Assembly: GCA_007570785.1 (NCBI GenBank)
Contig: ML660201.1
Coordinates: 47,464,359-47,528,358 of the forward strand
DNA from: Antilocapra americana
Lineage: Eukaryota; Chordata; Mammalia; Artiodactyla; Antilocapridae
DNA length: 64,000 bases
Reading direction: 5' to 3'
Shown piece after piece: positions 1 to 10,003 of this stretch. Under the pieces are notes generated by a model that made no database searches, was not told the origin of the DNA, and saw nothing but the letters and a program-made list of their open reading frames with translations. The number at the start of each line of letters is the position of its first letter. Position 1 is the first letter of the stretch. The translations under genes and the position numbers were made by a program.

Positions 1-224
1 AGCCAGGTGTGCAGGGAGCCTGATCCCGTAGAAGAGATGCTAAGGCAGGAAGCCTGGTGCTGGGAGGGGACCTAGGTCTGGGAAGGTTTCCTAGAAGAGG
101 TGGGAACCCATGTAGAGGAAGAACTGTTCTTCCTGACGGGAGGTGCAGCCTGAGTGAAGGGGGCAACAGTGTGGCCAAGGATGTCAGGAGACAGATCCCC
201 TTCCCGGACCCCTCCCCAACTCAC

Positions 225-425
225 GTCCTGCTCGGGAGGCGGGTCTAGCTCCAGCAGGCGGTAGAGATTAGCCTCTGAGGACCGCTCATTGAGCTGATCC
301 ACAGCACGCAGCACGGCCTCCCTGTAGCTGAGGGCCTGGGCGCTGGCCGAGGGCAGCACTAGTCCGAGCAGCAGTAGCCACAGTGACCACCGTCCCAGGG
401 AGAGGCTGGGCCTCTGGGTCTCCAT
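225..425 (-). CDS. Cathelicidin, exon 1 only (gene continues past the left edge)
   Basis: This exon codes 67 residues: a signal peptide of about 29 residues ([10 protein letters not shown] start, cleavage expected after SASA) and the first part of the cathelin prodomain, with [20 protein letters not shown] and YRLLELD. The start codon at 425 is the METQ methionine seen in all paralogues and sits about 40 nt downstream of a TATA box. An upstream in-frame ATG at 479 lies in promoter sequence and is not used. The exon ends in phase 0 at GAGCAGGAC, followed by a consensus GTGAGT donor. The sequence from 224 to the left edge matches the long form of intron 1 found in the genes at 24479-26322 and 55210-57052. 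Exons 2-4, and so the peptide, are outside the window. The end PPPEQD is unusual here; I recall something similar in Bac7 (CATHL3) but cannot confirm that identity. Confidence 0.88.
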
Positions 426-462
426 GGTCCCCAAACTGCCTCCTCCCAGCCCTAGGAACCCT

Positions 463-472
463 CCTTTTATGC
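463..472 (-). promoter_or_regulatory. TATA box of the left-edge cathelicidin
   Basis: The minus strand reads GCATAAAAGG about 40 nt upstream of the start codon at 425. The same motif, with the same spacing and flanks, occurs upstream of the other cathelicidin copies. The homologous promoter block continues to about position 840. Confidence 0.75.
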
Positions 473-876
473 TCAGCATGAGCCCCGATGCAAAGGCTCA
501 ACCAGGAGTCTTCCTGACCCGCCCCATCCCTGCCCTCCTCCCAGGGTGTGAGCTGGACTTGCCTCGGCCCCTGCTGTTGCTCCATGGGATTGTTGGGCAG
601 TGGGCAGGGAGGCCCCTGTGCAAGGTGAAGAAATGGTTTCTCCATCTCCCTGACAATATCTTGGCCTCTGCTGTGGTCCATAGGAAGTGTCACAGGCAGG
701 CTTGCTCAAGAGGACTGAGTACTCAGGAAACAGAGGGGCCAGGCACTGTCTACATCTCCTCGGCTTCCCCTCTATGGCCTCAGGATTCAGGGTAAAGAAG
801 TGTATTGCGCACTCAACCTTCAGCTCTCAGTACTGCCTAGAACCCAATAGGGAGTCATTTAATGATGTTTGACAGT

Positions 877-1190
877 ACTGTTTTTTTTTGGGGGGGGTTG
901 TTTGTTTGTTTGGGTTTTTAAAAATATTTATTTATTTATTCTTGGCTGTGCTCAGTCTTCATTGCCGCATGTGGTCTTTCTCTAGTTGTGCCAAGCAGGG
1001 GCTACTCTCTAGTTTGATGCGTGGGCTTCTCACTGCAGTGGCTTCTCTTGTTGAGAAGCACAGGCTCAGTGATGGCAGCGCCTGGGCTAGTTGCCCTGTG
1101 TAATATGGGATCTTCCTGAACCAGGGATTGAACCTGTGTCCCTTGCATTGCAAGGAAGATTCTTAACCACTGGACCACCAGGGAAGCCCC
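877..1190 (-). repeat. CHR-type tRNA-Glu SINE
   Basis: The minus strand starts with the typical head (gggcttccctggtggtccag) and ends in an AAATAAATAAAT-rich tail. It is bounded by a 10-bp target duplication, gtttgacagt, at 867-876 and 1191-1200. It lies in the 5' flank of the left-edge gene and is absent from the matching flanks of the other copies. Confidence 0.85.
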
Positions 1191-1555
1191 GTTTGACAGT
1201 GCTATTCACAACTGAAGACTTATATACACAGCTAGTCCCTAGGCAGACACAAAGCCCACACCATCTTTTTCTCTGTGCCCAGGCTTCAGACAGTGAGTTC
1301 CATTTCTCCCCTCTCCTGGATTTCTCTTCATTCCTTTTCTCAGCCTAATAATGTCTTGTCCTCAGACCCCACTAAACATGGCTTATTGTCCTGGCCCCTC
1401 CCCAGTAGAGCCTGAGGAAGTGTTATCTACACCATCTCCAAGGTTCTTTGCTGGCTTACACTCAAGCCCATCAGGCTGACTAGCTCTCCCTAGATCCAGA
1501 GGCCACACTCAAACCTTGTCTTATCTCCAGAGGTTCTGGGGACCCTCTATCCTCC

Positions 1556-1930
1556 TGAAATTGCCCCTGACCAATTCTCCCTTGCTGTGGCCTCCTGGGT
1601 CCCCTCCTCCCTGGGGGCTCCTGCTGACTCTCCCCGAAGGACTCTCCTCTTCGGAGGCAGGGCTGGCTCAGGTGCATCCGGGCTGCTTCTCCTCCCAGTC
1701 CTCACATGTCCCTGGGGACGGCCCTTCTCAAGACACCAGTGCCCATCACACACATACTGGACTATGCCCCTGGGTTCAAGACTCCCGTGAACACCCTGGT
1801 TGTGTGCACTGGGCTGTTGGCTGGGTGCTGCCGCAGGAGCCTTGAGCTGGAAGCCTGGGAGCCCCACCTGCTCCTTCTTCCTCCTAAGGACACTCCCCTG
1901 ACCTCCCACCACCCCTGACCTGGGCCTACT
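1556..1930. repeat. Distal 5' duplication block, copy 1 of 5
   Basis: This segment includes the motif gaccaattctcccttgctgtgg and the stretch around ctgttggctgggtgctgccgcagg. It recurs at about 5800-6170, 27003-27400, 37118-37470 and 50210-50590, each time upstream of a cathelicidin. It has no coding potential shared between the copies and belongs to the duplicated unit. Confidence 0.7.
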
Positions 1931-3110
1931 CCTGTCTTCGCTCCTCTCAGTGAAGCCACAACCTGTAGACTCCACCTTACCCGAAAGCCAGGTTCTGCCT
2001 GACCATGTCCACCCTCCATGCTATTTTCTAGGACATACCACCCATCTGACCATGTCACCTCCTGCCTCCCGAGCCCACACCACCCCGACCTGGCATCGGG
2101 GCCTAAATGGTTGCTGTTCTTAGTTGTCATCACCCAACACTTTTGGGCCTCGATTGTCAGGCGGCCCTGTCCACCCTAACCCCCCAGGCCCTTCAGAGCC
2201 TCCAGCATGTCTCCCATCTCTGCCCCTGATCCCTCTGCTTGCCCGGCTCTTCCTCCTCGGGAAGCCTTCTGGGATCTGCAGGCACAGAGGCACCTTCTCC
2301 TGTTCTCTAACACAGTCTTCAGGACATTCCTTCTAATCTGACCCAAAAGTGACTCCGTGTCCAGTCGAGTCACCAAGCAGAGTAGCCAACGCTGGGGTGT
2401 GGAGGGAGTGCAACTAGAAGAGATAATAAGCCAAAATGTTAGAGGGGCCCAGAGGCCGTGAGGCAAATTCTAATCCAGTTTCCCTTGGGATGGCCACGTG
2501 ACTGCAGGCCGGGATAACTCTGGCCTCTGTGGGCCTCTGGGACACGGGACAAGTGTCTGGAGCAGCACAGAAGATGGCAGCTGCATGGATGGTGGTGGTT
2601 AGACACTCAGCCTTGGAGAAGGAAGGAGAGGTGGGGTTCCGTGCAACCTGGTTTCATTATCCAGCTTTCACCCTGGAGTGTGGTCAAGTGGCCTCTCCAT
2701 CAGGCTGTATCCTTTTCCCACATCAAAGGCGGAAAGGGCCATGATTACAATAGAACATAATTAGCAACACACGTGGTGACTGGTGTCTGGTGACCCTGAA
2801 ATCCTCTCTGTGCTTTCCTGCTCTGGGCCTTTCCCTCTTACACTCTTCAGACTGAAGTCCTCCTCCCCCATCCTTCCCTGATCCTTAGGAGAGTACCACT
2901 TCCAGGTTCTCAGGCTGCACTTCCTGTGATGCGAAGGGTGAACCTTCCATGCCTCCAGCATCCGGCTTTCCTGGTGCAGTCCTCACAGCCTGTCAGAACT
3001 GAGGTCTCTTCAGGAAAGCCATCACAGTCCTCACCCCAGGGTGTTTACCCCCGCCTGCCCACCTGGTCCTTGAGAAACCCTCCCGCACCTTTTCCCCAGC
3101 AAACTCTGGT
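1931..3110. other. Intergenic sequence, duplicated upstream block, no gene seen
   Basis: This is non-coding sequence between the left-edge gene and CATHL1. The part from about 2540 (around agaagatggcagctgcatggatgg and gattacaatagaacataattagc) recurs at about 6690-7290, 12100-12430, 28290-28560, 38100-38640 and 51440-51760. The recurrence shows that the duplicated unit reaches several kilobases upstream of exon 1. I see no conserved open reading frame. Confidence 0.6.
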
Positions 3111-3224
3111 TTGATCCCTGATCCTGCGCCGCCGCCTCCTCTGCCCCTCCCAGCCAGCGTCCTGGCCATGAGACTCCTGGGCATTGTGCCTGCAGGCTCA
3201 GCCCTGAGACTCAACGGTGCTCTC

Positions 3225-3506
3225 TGAGCGCTTCACAAGGTGGGAAGCCTGGCCCCTTGGGCACTGTCAGCTCCACATGAGCAGGAGCTGCATTCCCACC
3301 AGCACTGCACACTCAGGTCTCCTTAGGTCCTACTGGGTGTTGGAGGAGGAGGGCAGGGGCGGGTGAGGGGCTCGGGAGGGACCCGAGGATGGAGACACAG
3401 TCCTGGAGCTCCTGGGGCTGCTGCCTCCCGCGTTCCTTCCTGGAAGGAACAGGGGCCTCCCGCTTCTCTGTGTTCACAGGAGTGATCTCACACACACACA
3501 CACACA

Positions 3507-3540
<34 letters not shown>

Positions 3541-3545
3541 ACACA
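3225..3545. repeat. 3'-flank duplication block with CA/CT microsatellite
   Basis: The block starts near cacaaggtgggaagcctggcccc, contains ctggagctcctggggctgctgcctcc, and ends in a (CA)n(CT)n(CA)n tract at about 3489-3542. Related blocks lie 3' of the other genes at about 9525, 16595, 23933, 34478 and 47020. Confidence 0.75.
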
Positions 3546-3630
3546 TGGAATAGTTAAAGATTCTTTCCTGATAAGTGTGCAGAGAGGAGACACGGAAACT
3601 GAGGCCTGGAGGAGATTCATAGCACAAGGA

Positions 3631-3636
3631 TTTATT
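3631..3636 (-). promoter_or_regulatory. Polyadenylation signal of CATHL1
   Basis: There is an AATAAA on the minus strand about 83 nt beyond the stop codon, at the same relative position as in the paralogue at 10004-11294. Confidence 0.7.
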
Positions 3637-3718
3637 TTTCAGATCTAGTAGCCTGAGGCAGAGCAAGAAAACCCATAGGACTCTTTCCAGGCTTATGACA
3701 GAAATCATCAAGAGCTGA

Positions 3719-5029
3719 TTATCTGCATATCCTTATCACTACGATGCGACATAATCGGGCTGCTTGTGGAGGGGCCCAGGGTTGCTTTGTAATCCTGATG
3801 CTCTGGTGCTGTGAAACAGAAGAGAAAACAGGTTACTTGCGGGTACTGCATCACCACCAACCCAAGATCCCTGCCTGCCTGGCCCATCCTTTTCCAGGGT
3901 CACACTGGGCTCCTCGGGGCACAAGTTCACCTCTGGCTGTGATATTTGGAGCATGAGGTTGAATCCCCACACTCACAGATAGATGAGGAAGCTGAGGGAA
4001 GACAAGGGCTTCCCAGAGTCAAAAGCCCATCCCAGCAAAGCTGGAAGGGAGCAGGAGTTGAGGGCTCATCAGTCTCAAAACTTGAGCACGGACAGAATCC
4101 CTGGAAGTCTTGGGAAAAGACAAATGCCAGACCGTGCCCCAGAGTCCAATTCAGGTGGTTTGAATGAGGCTTAGAATCTGCCTTTCTGACAAGTTCTCTG
4201 GGTGGGGACCCCAGTAGAAAAGCACTGCTCCAAGCGACACAGAGACAGGACTGGAGACCTGGGTCTCGGGGGTGGAGGGGGCAGGGTAAGAGGGCCTTTC
4301 TCTGCCCTGGATGGGGCAGCGGGTCACTGGTCCAAAGGAAGCTCCACATCCCACCCCCACAGCAGTTCCCACAGCACAGAAGGGGCCACTTACATTATTA
4401 CAGGTGATGTCGAAGTGACCCCTGACCTCGTCCAGGGTGACTGTCCCTTCACACCGTTTCAGCAGCTGGAAGGGGAGGCTCAAGGTCAAAGTGGAACCCA
4501 CCCCCAGGCCATAGCCCCCAGCCTTACACCAGGAGCTGGGAATCTTGCTCAAAGCACCCTGTTCAGCGATCTGGGAAGAAGCCTCCTGTGCCCCCGAACC
4601 CCAGGCTCACCCCATTCTCCTTGAAGTCACACTGCTCTGGGAGCTGCTGGGCGGTCCTGGAGCACACGGTCTCCTTCACCCTGAAGCTCACCCGCTTCGG
4701 GCTGTCCGGGTCTTCATCCTGGTCAAGGATCAGAGTGGGGAGAATGGGCTCAGCCTCAGGCCTCCTTCTCTGATCTGTGTCCCTGCTCCCCCACCTAGAG
4801 GGTCCCTTTCCCAGCCCCTTCCCCGACTCACATTCTGAGGAGTCTGGTCCAGCTCGAGAAGACGGTAAATATTAGGTTCTGAGGATTGCGCATTGAGCTG
4901 ATCCACAGCACGCAGCACGGCCTCCCTGTAGCTGAGGGCCTGGGCGCTGGCCGAGGGCAGCAGTAGTCCCAGCAGCAGTAGCCACAGTGACCACCGTCCC
5001 AGGGAGAGGCTGGCCCTCTGGGTCTCCAT
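3719..5029 (-). CDS. CATHL1: Bactenecin-1 (cyclic dodecapeptide) cathelicidin precursor
   Basis: The exons are 5029-4832 (66 codons), 4718-4611 (36 codons), 4465-4394 (24 codons) and 3808-3719 (29 codons plus TAA). All are phase 0 with GT-AG introns of 113, 145 and 585 nt. The product has a signal peptide of about 29 residues and a cathelin domain with all four cysteines ([26 protein letters not shown]). Exon 4 encodes [17 protein letters not shown], then the mature [12 protein letters not shown]. The two cysteines would form one disulfide and a small loop, as in bovine bactenecin. From memory, bovine bactenecin has Val where residue 11 here is Ile. The prodomain features [11 protein letters not shown] and [16 protein letters not shown] match bovine CATHL1. 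The expected role is an antibacterial peptide stored in neutrophil granules and released by cleavage after Ala. The long upstream in-frame extension was rejected because it covers the TATA region. Confidence 0.95.
4090..4238 (+). repeat. MER5A-like DNA transposon relic in intron 3 of CATHL1
   Basis: The sequence runs from ccctggaagtcttg through gaatctgcctttctgacaag to agcactgctcc, matching the pattern of MER5A (hAT-Charlie MITE). The same relic lies in intron 3 of the genes at 10366, 24890, 35372 and 55598. It therefore predates the duplications. Confidence 0.55.
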
Positions 5030-5065
5030 GTCCCCAGTCTGCCTCCTCCCAGCATGAGGGACCCT

Positions 5066-5075
5066 CCTTTTATGC
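5066..5075 (-). promoter_or_regulatory. TATA box of CATHL1
   Basis: GCATAAAAGG lies about 40 nt upstream of the start codon at 5029 within the conserved proximal block. That block runs to about 5410. Confidence 0.75.
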
Positions 5076-5799
5076 TCAGCCTGGGCCTGATGCAAAGGCT
5101 CAACCTGACCCGCCCCATCCCTGCCCTAGCCCCTGCTGTTGCTTCATGGAATTTCTGGGCAGTGGGTAGGGAGGATCCTGTGTAAGGTGAAGAAATGGTT
5201 TCTCCATCTCCCTACAATGTCTTGGCCTCTCCTGGGATCCATGGGAAGTGTCACAGGCAGGGTTGCTCAAAGGGGTTGAGTCCTCCGGAGAGGGAGGGGC
5301 CAGGCACTGTCTACATCCCCTCTGACTGCACACCTTGGTCTCCTCAGGATTCGGGGTGAAGGAGCGTATTCAGCAGTCTGCAACTCTTGGCACTGCCTTG
5401 AACCCAGTAGAGAGTCACTTAACATTTGGTGAGGTCATGATAGTACCACTCACAACTAAAGACATACACACCCAGCCAGTCTCTAGGCAGACACAAAGCC
5501 CACACCATCCGCTCTGCATCCAGCCCTCAGACGCTGAGCTCCATTCGGCCCCTCTTCTCAATTCTTCTGCATTACTTTTCTCAGTCTAAGAACGTCCTGT
5601 TGCCAGAACCCACCAAACAGGGACTATTGCTTTGGCTGCTCCTCATCTGGGCCTGAGAAAGGCGCATCTGCACTCCAAACACGCTTCTTTGCTTTGCTTC
5701 ACACACAGGCCATCGCAGGTTGGACAGCCCTCCATAAGTACAGGGGCCGCACTCAAGCCTTATCTTTATCTTCACAGGCTGTAGACTCCGTCTGTCCTC

Positions 5800-6170
5800 C
5801 AAAAACTGATTCTGCCCTGTCGCTGCTCTCCTGCTTCCCTTCCTCCTCCATGGGTTCTCCTGCTGAGTCTCCTCCAAAAAGTCTCTACTTAGGAGGCAGG
5901 GCTGGCTCGGGTGCATCTGGGCTGCTTTTCTTCCCAATCCTCCCATGTTGCAGGGGATGTTCCTTCCCTTCCCTTTTCAAGACACCAGATCTCATGTACA
6001 CACGTCACTGCTCTGTCTCTGAGTTCAAGATCCCGCACTGGGCTGTTGGCTGGGTGCTGCCACAGGAGTCCTGAGCTGGAAGCCTGGGGGCCCCATCTGC
6101 TCCTTCTACTTCATGAGGACACTCCCCTGACTTCCCAGCAGCCCTGCCCTGGTCCTACCCCATCTTCTCT
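5800..6170. repeat. Distal 5' duplication block, copy 2 of 5
   Basis: This is a paralogue of 1556-1930. It shares ggaggcagggctggctcgggtgcatctgggctgctt and the ctgttggctgggtgctgcc stretch. Confidence 0.65.
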
Positions 6171-8250
6171 CCTCTAACAGGGAGCCAGAATGCCCAAAGT
6201 CCTCGTCTGTGTTCCTGGCTCTCCCCTGACCACTGTCCACCCTCCATACCATTGTCTAGGGGGCTCCTGCAAATCAGTATTTGGGCATTTCACCTGATTC
6301 CTTGAGCCAGGGGCATTAGTGTCTGGATGGTTGGGTCTCTTTACTGTCCTCACTCAGGCCTGTCAGAGCCTCCTGCTTGTCTCCCATCTCTGCCCCTAAT
6401 CCCTCTGCTTGCCCTGGCCTTCCTCCTTGTAAAGGCTTCCCTGACATCTAAGCAAACTCAGCATCTCCTCCTCTTGGCTCTCACAGCCCTCAGGAAGTTT
6501 CTCCTTATGTGAATCCACGTCCAGTCTCGTGGGTGAGACACCAGGCTTGAGGGCTGGTGCTGGGTGGCAGAGAGAGCACAGACGGAAGATACAAGCGGCC
6601 AAAGTGTTAGAGGGGCTCAGGGACCATGAAGCTAACTCTCATATGGCTTCCCTTGGGATGGCCATGTGACTGGAGGCCAGGGGTAGCTCTTGGCCTCTGT
6701 TGGCCTGTGGGACTCTGGGCACTTGGCTGGGGCCCATTGGAAGGTGGCAGCTGGATGGATGGTGCTGGCTACACATCAGGCTTGGAGAGAGAAGGAGAGG
6801 TGGGCCTCTGTGCAACCTGGTTTCACAGTCCCAGTCTTGCCCCAGTGGCCTCTTGGTCAAGCTGTATCCTTTTCCCAAGTCAAATAAGGAAAGGGAGGTG
6901 ATTACAATAGAAAATAACTAGCAATACACATGGTTCCTGGCTATTAGGTAAGCCTGAAAACCTCCCTGTGCTTTCTTGCCTCTGGGCCTTTGCATTGGCT
7001 CACACTTCAGACTGAGGTCCCCTCCCACATCCTTCCTAATTCTGTGCAGAGTCCCCAGCTAGGTCCTTGATGGCACCTCTCCTGGTGAGGAGCATGTCTA
7101 CCATGCCCTGAGCAACCAGCTTTTCTGGTTTAGTCCTCACAGCCTGTTATAGGGCTGAGGTCTTCTCAGGAAAGACAGCACAGCCCTTGTCCCCAGCCAG
7201 CATGTCCCCGACTCTACATCTGATCCTTGAGAAACCCGCATGCACCTGTCACCCCAACAAACTCAGGTAGGAGCTGTGACCCTGCATCACCCCCTCTTTT
7301 GCTCCTCCCAGCCATCCTTCCTGTCCATGAGACTCTGGGGCGAGTAGAACCAGAATCCAGTCCCAAACAGTGCCCCCAGACCTCTGGCAACACCCACCAG
7401 CTCTCTGTGTAGGTCAGTTGATGAAAATGAGACCCACAGGTAAACCATTCAATCGCTAGGAAATGGCAGACTCAGCAGGGTGACCCAAACCCTCCCTCAG
7501 GGAGGTGGTCTACCCTAAGACGAGCTTAAACCTCACCCACAAAAGCCCTGGAACTGGCATTGCACGCTTGCTTTAGGACTCACCGAGGAGGGAGCTGGGC
7601 TTTCATGTCCCTTCACAGGCAGTCACTTACACAGGCCAAGCGCAGAGGAGACATAATATCCCAGGCATCTTGGGAAGGGGAGGCTGTGAAGACAGCTGTG
7701 AAGGGAGACCTGTGAGCCATTACCATCTATCCCCACAGTCCCAACAGCTGGGGGTCCTTGGGGCTGCTGCCCACTGACAGGATCTGAGCAGGACACTAAC
7801 AATGTCTACTGCCCAGCGCCCCACCCCGAGTCCAGCATTCCTCTGCCCCCCCGCAAACCAAAGGGGTCAAAACTGAACTGTCATCTCCCGCCACACACAT
7901 CTCATACCTACACCTGGATGCCGAGCAGCCCGGGACCATGCTCTCACAACCCACGCCCACATGGTCCAGCCTGTCAGGGAACCAACCTGCCTCTTTGCGT
8001 CTTCAGTACCTCATCCCAGGCAGCCCCGCACTCTCTCAGCCTCTAGAGAGGCTCTTCCCTCCTCTCGTGTGCACTGCCCTGGCCTGATGCGCAAAGCCAT
8101 TGATGGAAGGATCTGCTATCTGTTCTCTTGGGAATAAGAGGTCCAGGGATCGAACAGCAGACACTTAGAAGACAATCCCCTTAGAAGGTCCTGAGAAGAC
8201 CTGCAGACCTCCCTGCCAGGGACCACTTCAGCTCCCTGCTCTAGGATTCA
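6171..8250. other. Intergenic sequence between CATHL1 and the indolicidin-locus gene
   Basis: The part at 6690-7290 is a copy of the upstream block also seen at 2540-3110. From about 7290 to 8250 I see no copy elsewhere in the window, no transposon and no convincing coding exon. Confidence 0.5.
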
Positions 8251-9525
8251 GATGGAATCAATGTAAGCATCCACCCCTTTCTGCTATCGGTGGTTACCTA
8301 TGCATGCTGAGAGCCTCCTGCACAGCAAGGAACATCTGGTTAACGCCAATATAGACTATAAAGGACAAGACTGGCCCGAGGCCATAGGTGGTTGCCATGG
8401 AAGCAGGATGGGCAATCATGGGGAACAATTGAAAACACATGTGACCTGCACAGATGCCATGTCATCCTAATGAGTGGTCCCTCTCTCTGGTGGGGCTGGG
8501 ATGTGCCAGCGGTGACGGGCCTAATGTGGAGCATTTGCCGATGTCCATGGTATAAGTATTTCCACCATGGCTGATTTAAAGCTACCAGGAGTGTAACAGC
8601 CAGCTCAAAATAAAAAACAAAAACAAAAACTGACCATTTAACACTTGGCTCTACCAAGCCTGGATCCTCGGGCAGACACAACGCAGCTCTGAGTTCCCTT
8701 TGTAGGATTTCCTCCCACAGTGTACGATGATGTAGAGAAGACGCCCGAGGTTCCCCTACCCTGTCTGCAATCAACCCTCCTGCTCACCACGAGGAGACAA
8801 GCCTGACAGGTAACAAAGTAAATGCTCTGTGAGATCCTACCGTCTGTCCCTCTCAGACAGGGGACTACGTCTTGGTTCACATTGGCCCAGAAGGAGACCG
8901 AAAGCAAGCATTTAGTGGAAGGAGTTTGTTTGCGAGGTAATTCCAGAAAAAGCCAGCAAAAGTGTAGACAGAGGAGTCAGGGCAGGACTTGAGTGAGAAG
9001 AAGTGTCAGTAAACAGGTACTAAAGTGGATGACAGCAGCTCAACCCAGCTGGGGACCTCAGGCAGAGGTGTGATACATGGGCCCGCGAGGGACTGAGGAA
9101 GAGATGTTTTTACAGCAAGTTCCCCCAGTGGTTAGTTGAAGCTGCTCCCTGGATTCAAACTCCCTAGTGCTTCCTGTCTGCCTCAGAGCAAAGGTCAGCT
9201 AGAGAATGGGGAAGGGGCAGGACATGGACAGTGTCTGAAACACACAGGCAAATAGACATGTCACCTCTGTGTCACTCTGTCTCGCACACCCTCGTGGGGA
9301 AATCTTCACCCCAATGAGCAGGATACTTCTTTCTAATGCTGCAAATTTTTAGCACAAATCCACCACTGACATCTGGGACCCAGCTGGAGAAACAGTATTG
9401 AGTCTAAAAGCCACAGGAAAAGCCAGGAGGGATGGGCTATTTCAGAATTAAGATTGTCAAGGGCCAGAGGTACGTCCTGGGCATTGCACCTGTAGGCTTA
9501 TCCCTGAGACTGAACTGCGTCTCTG
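8250..9525. repeat. Distal 3' duplication block, copy A
   Basis: The landmarks are ctttctgctatcggtggtta, ttgccatggaagcaggatgggcaatcatgg and caagcatttagtggaagg. Related copies lie at about 15140-16600, 22560-23930, 33650-34478 and 45640-47020, each 3' of a cathelicidin. Comparing the copies exposes the insertions listed separately. Confidence 0.7.
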
Positions 9526-9815
9526 TGAGTGTTTAACAAGGTGAGAAACCTGGCCCCTCGTGGACTGTCAGCTCCACGTGAACTGGAGCAGCCGCCCCAC
9601 CAGCACTGCATACACAGCAGGTCTCCGTATGTCCTACTGGGTGTTGGAGGAGGAAGGCAGGGCCGGGTGAAGGGCTCGGGAGGGGCCGGAGGGTGAGACG
9701 CTGTCCTGGAGCTCCTGGGGCTGCTGCCTCCCCTGTGCCCTCCTGGAAGGAACAGGGGCCTCACGCTTCTTCATGTTTATAGGAGTGATCTCACACACAC
9801 ACAAAGACGCACACA
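9525..9815. repeat. 3'-flank duplication block with CA microsatellite
   Basis: This is a paralogue of 3225-3545. It has the same gtgagaaacctggcccctcg start, the same ctggagctcctggggctgctg core and a shorter CA tract at about 9791-9815. Confidence 0.7.
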
Positions 9816-9915
9816 CATATGTGAGAGGCTCCCAGAGTTAGGGATATGGTCTTGGTAAGTGTGAGAAGGGGAGACACGTGAAATTAAAGCCTGGAGAAAG
9901 CTGTTTTCACAAGAA

Positions 9916-9921
9916 TTTATT
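9916..9921 (-). promoter_or_regulatory. Polyadenylation signal of the indolicidin-locus gene
   Basis: AATAAA lies on the minus strand about 83 nt past the stop codon at 10004. Confidence 0.7.
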
Positions 9922-10003
9922 TTCACTGTCCAGAAGCCTGAGCTAGAAAATGTAAAACCCTTAGGACTCTTCCCCAGGCTCAGGATCTGACAGTCCTTCT
10001 CCA

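Noticed and set aside
3489..3542. Repeat array considered as a spacer-repeat (CRISPR-like) structure
   Set aside because: It is a simple CA/CT microsatellite without spacers, in a mammalian genome.
5030..5095. Longer N-terminus for CATHL1 (and equivalent extensions in other copies)
   Set aside because: The extension would run through the leader and TATA region; METQ/MGTQ is followed by a classic signal peptide in every copy.
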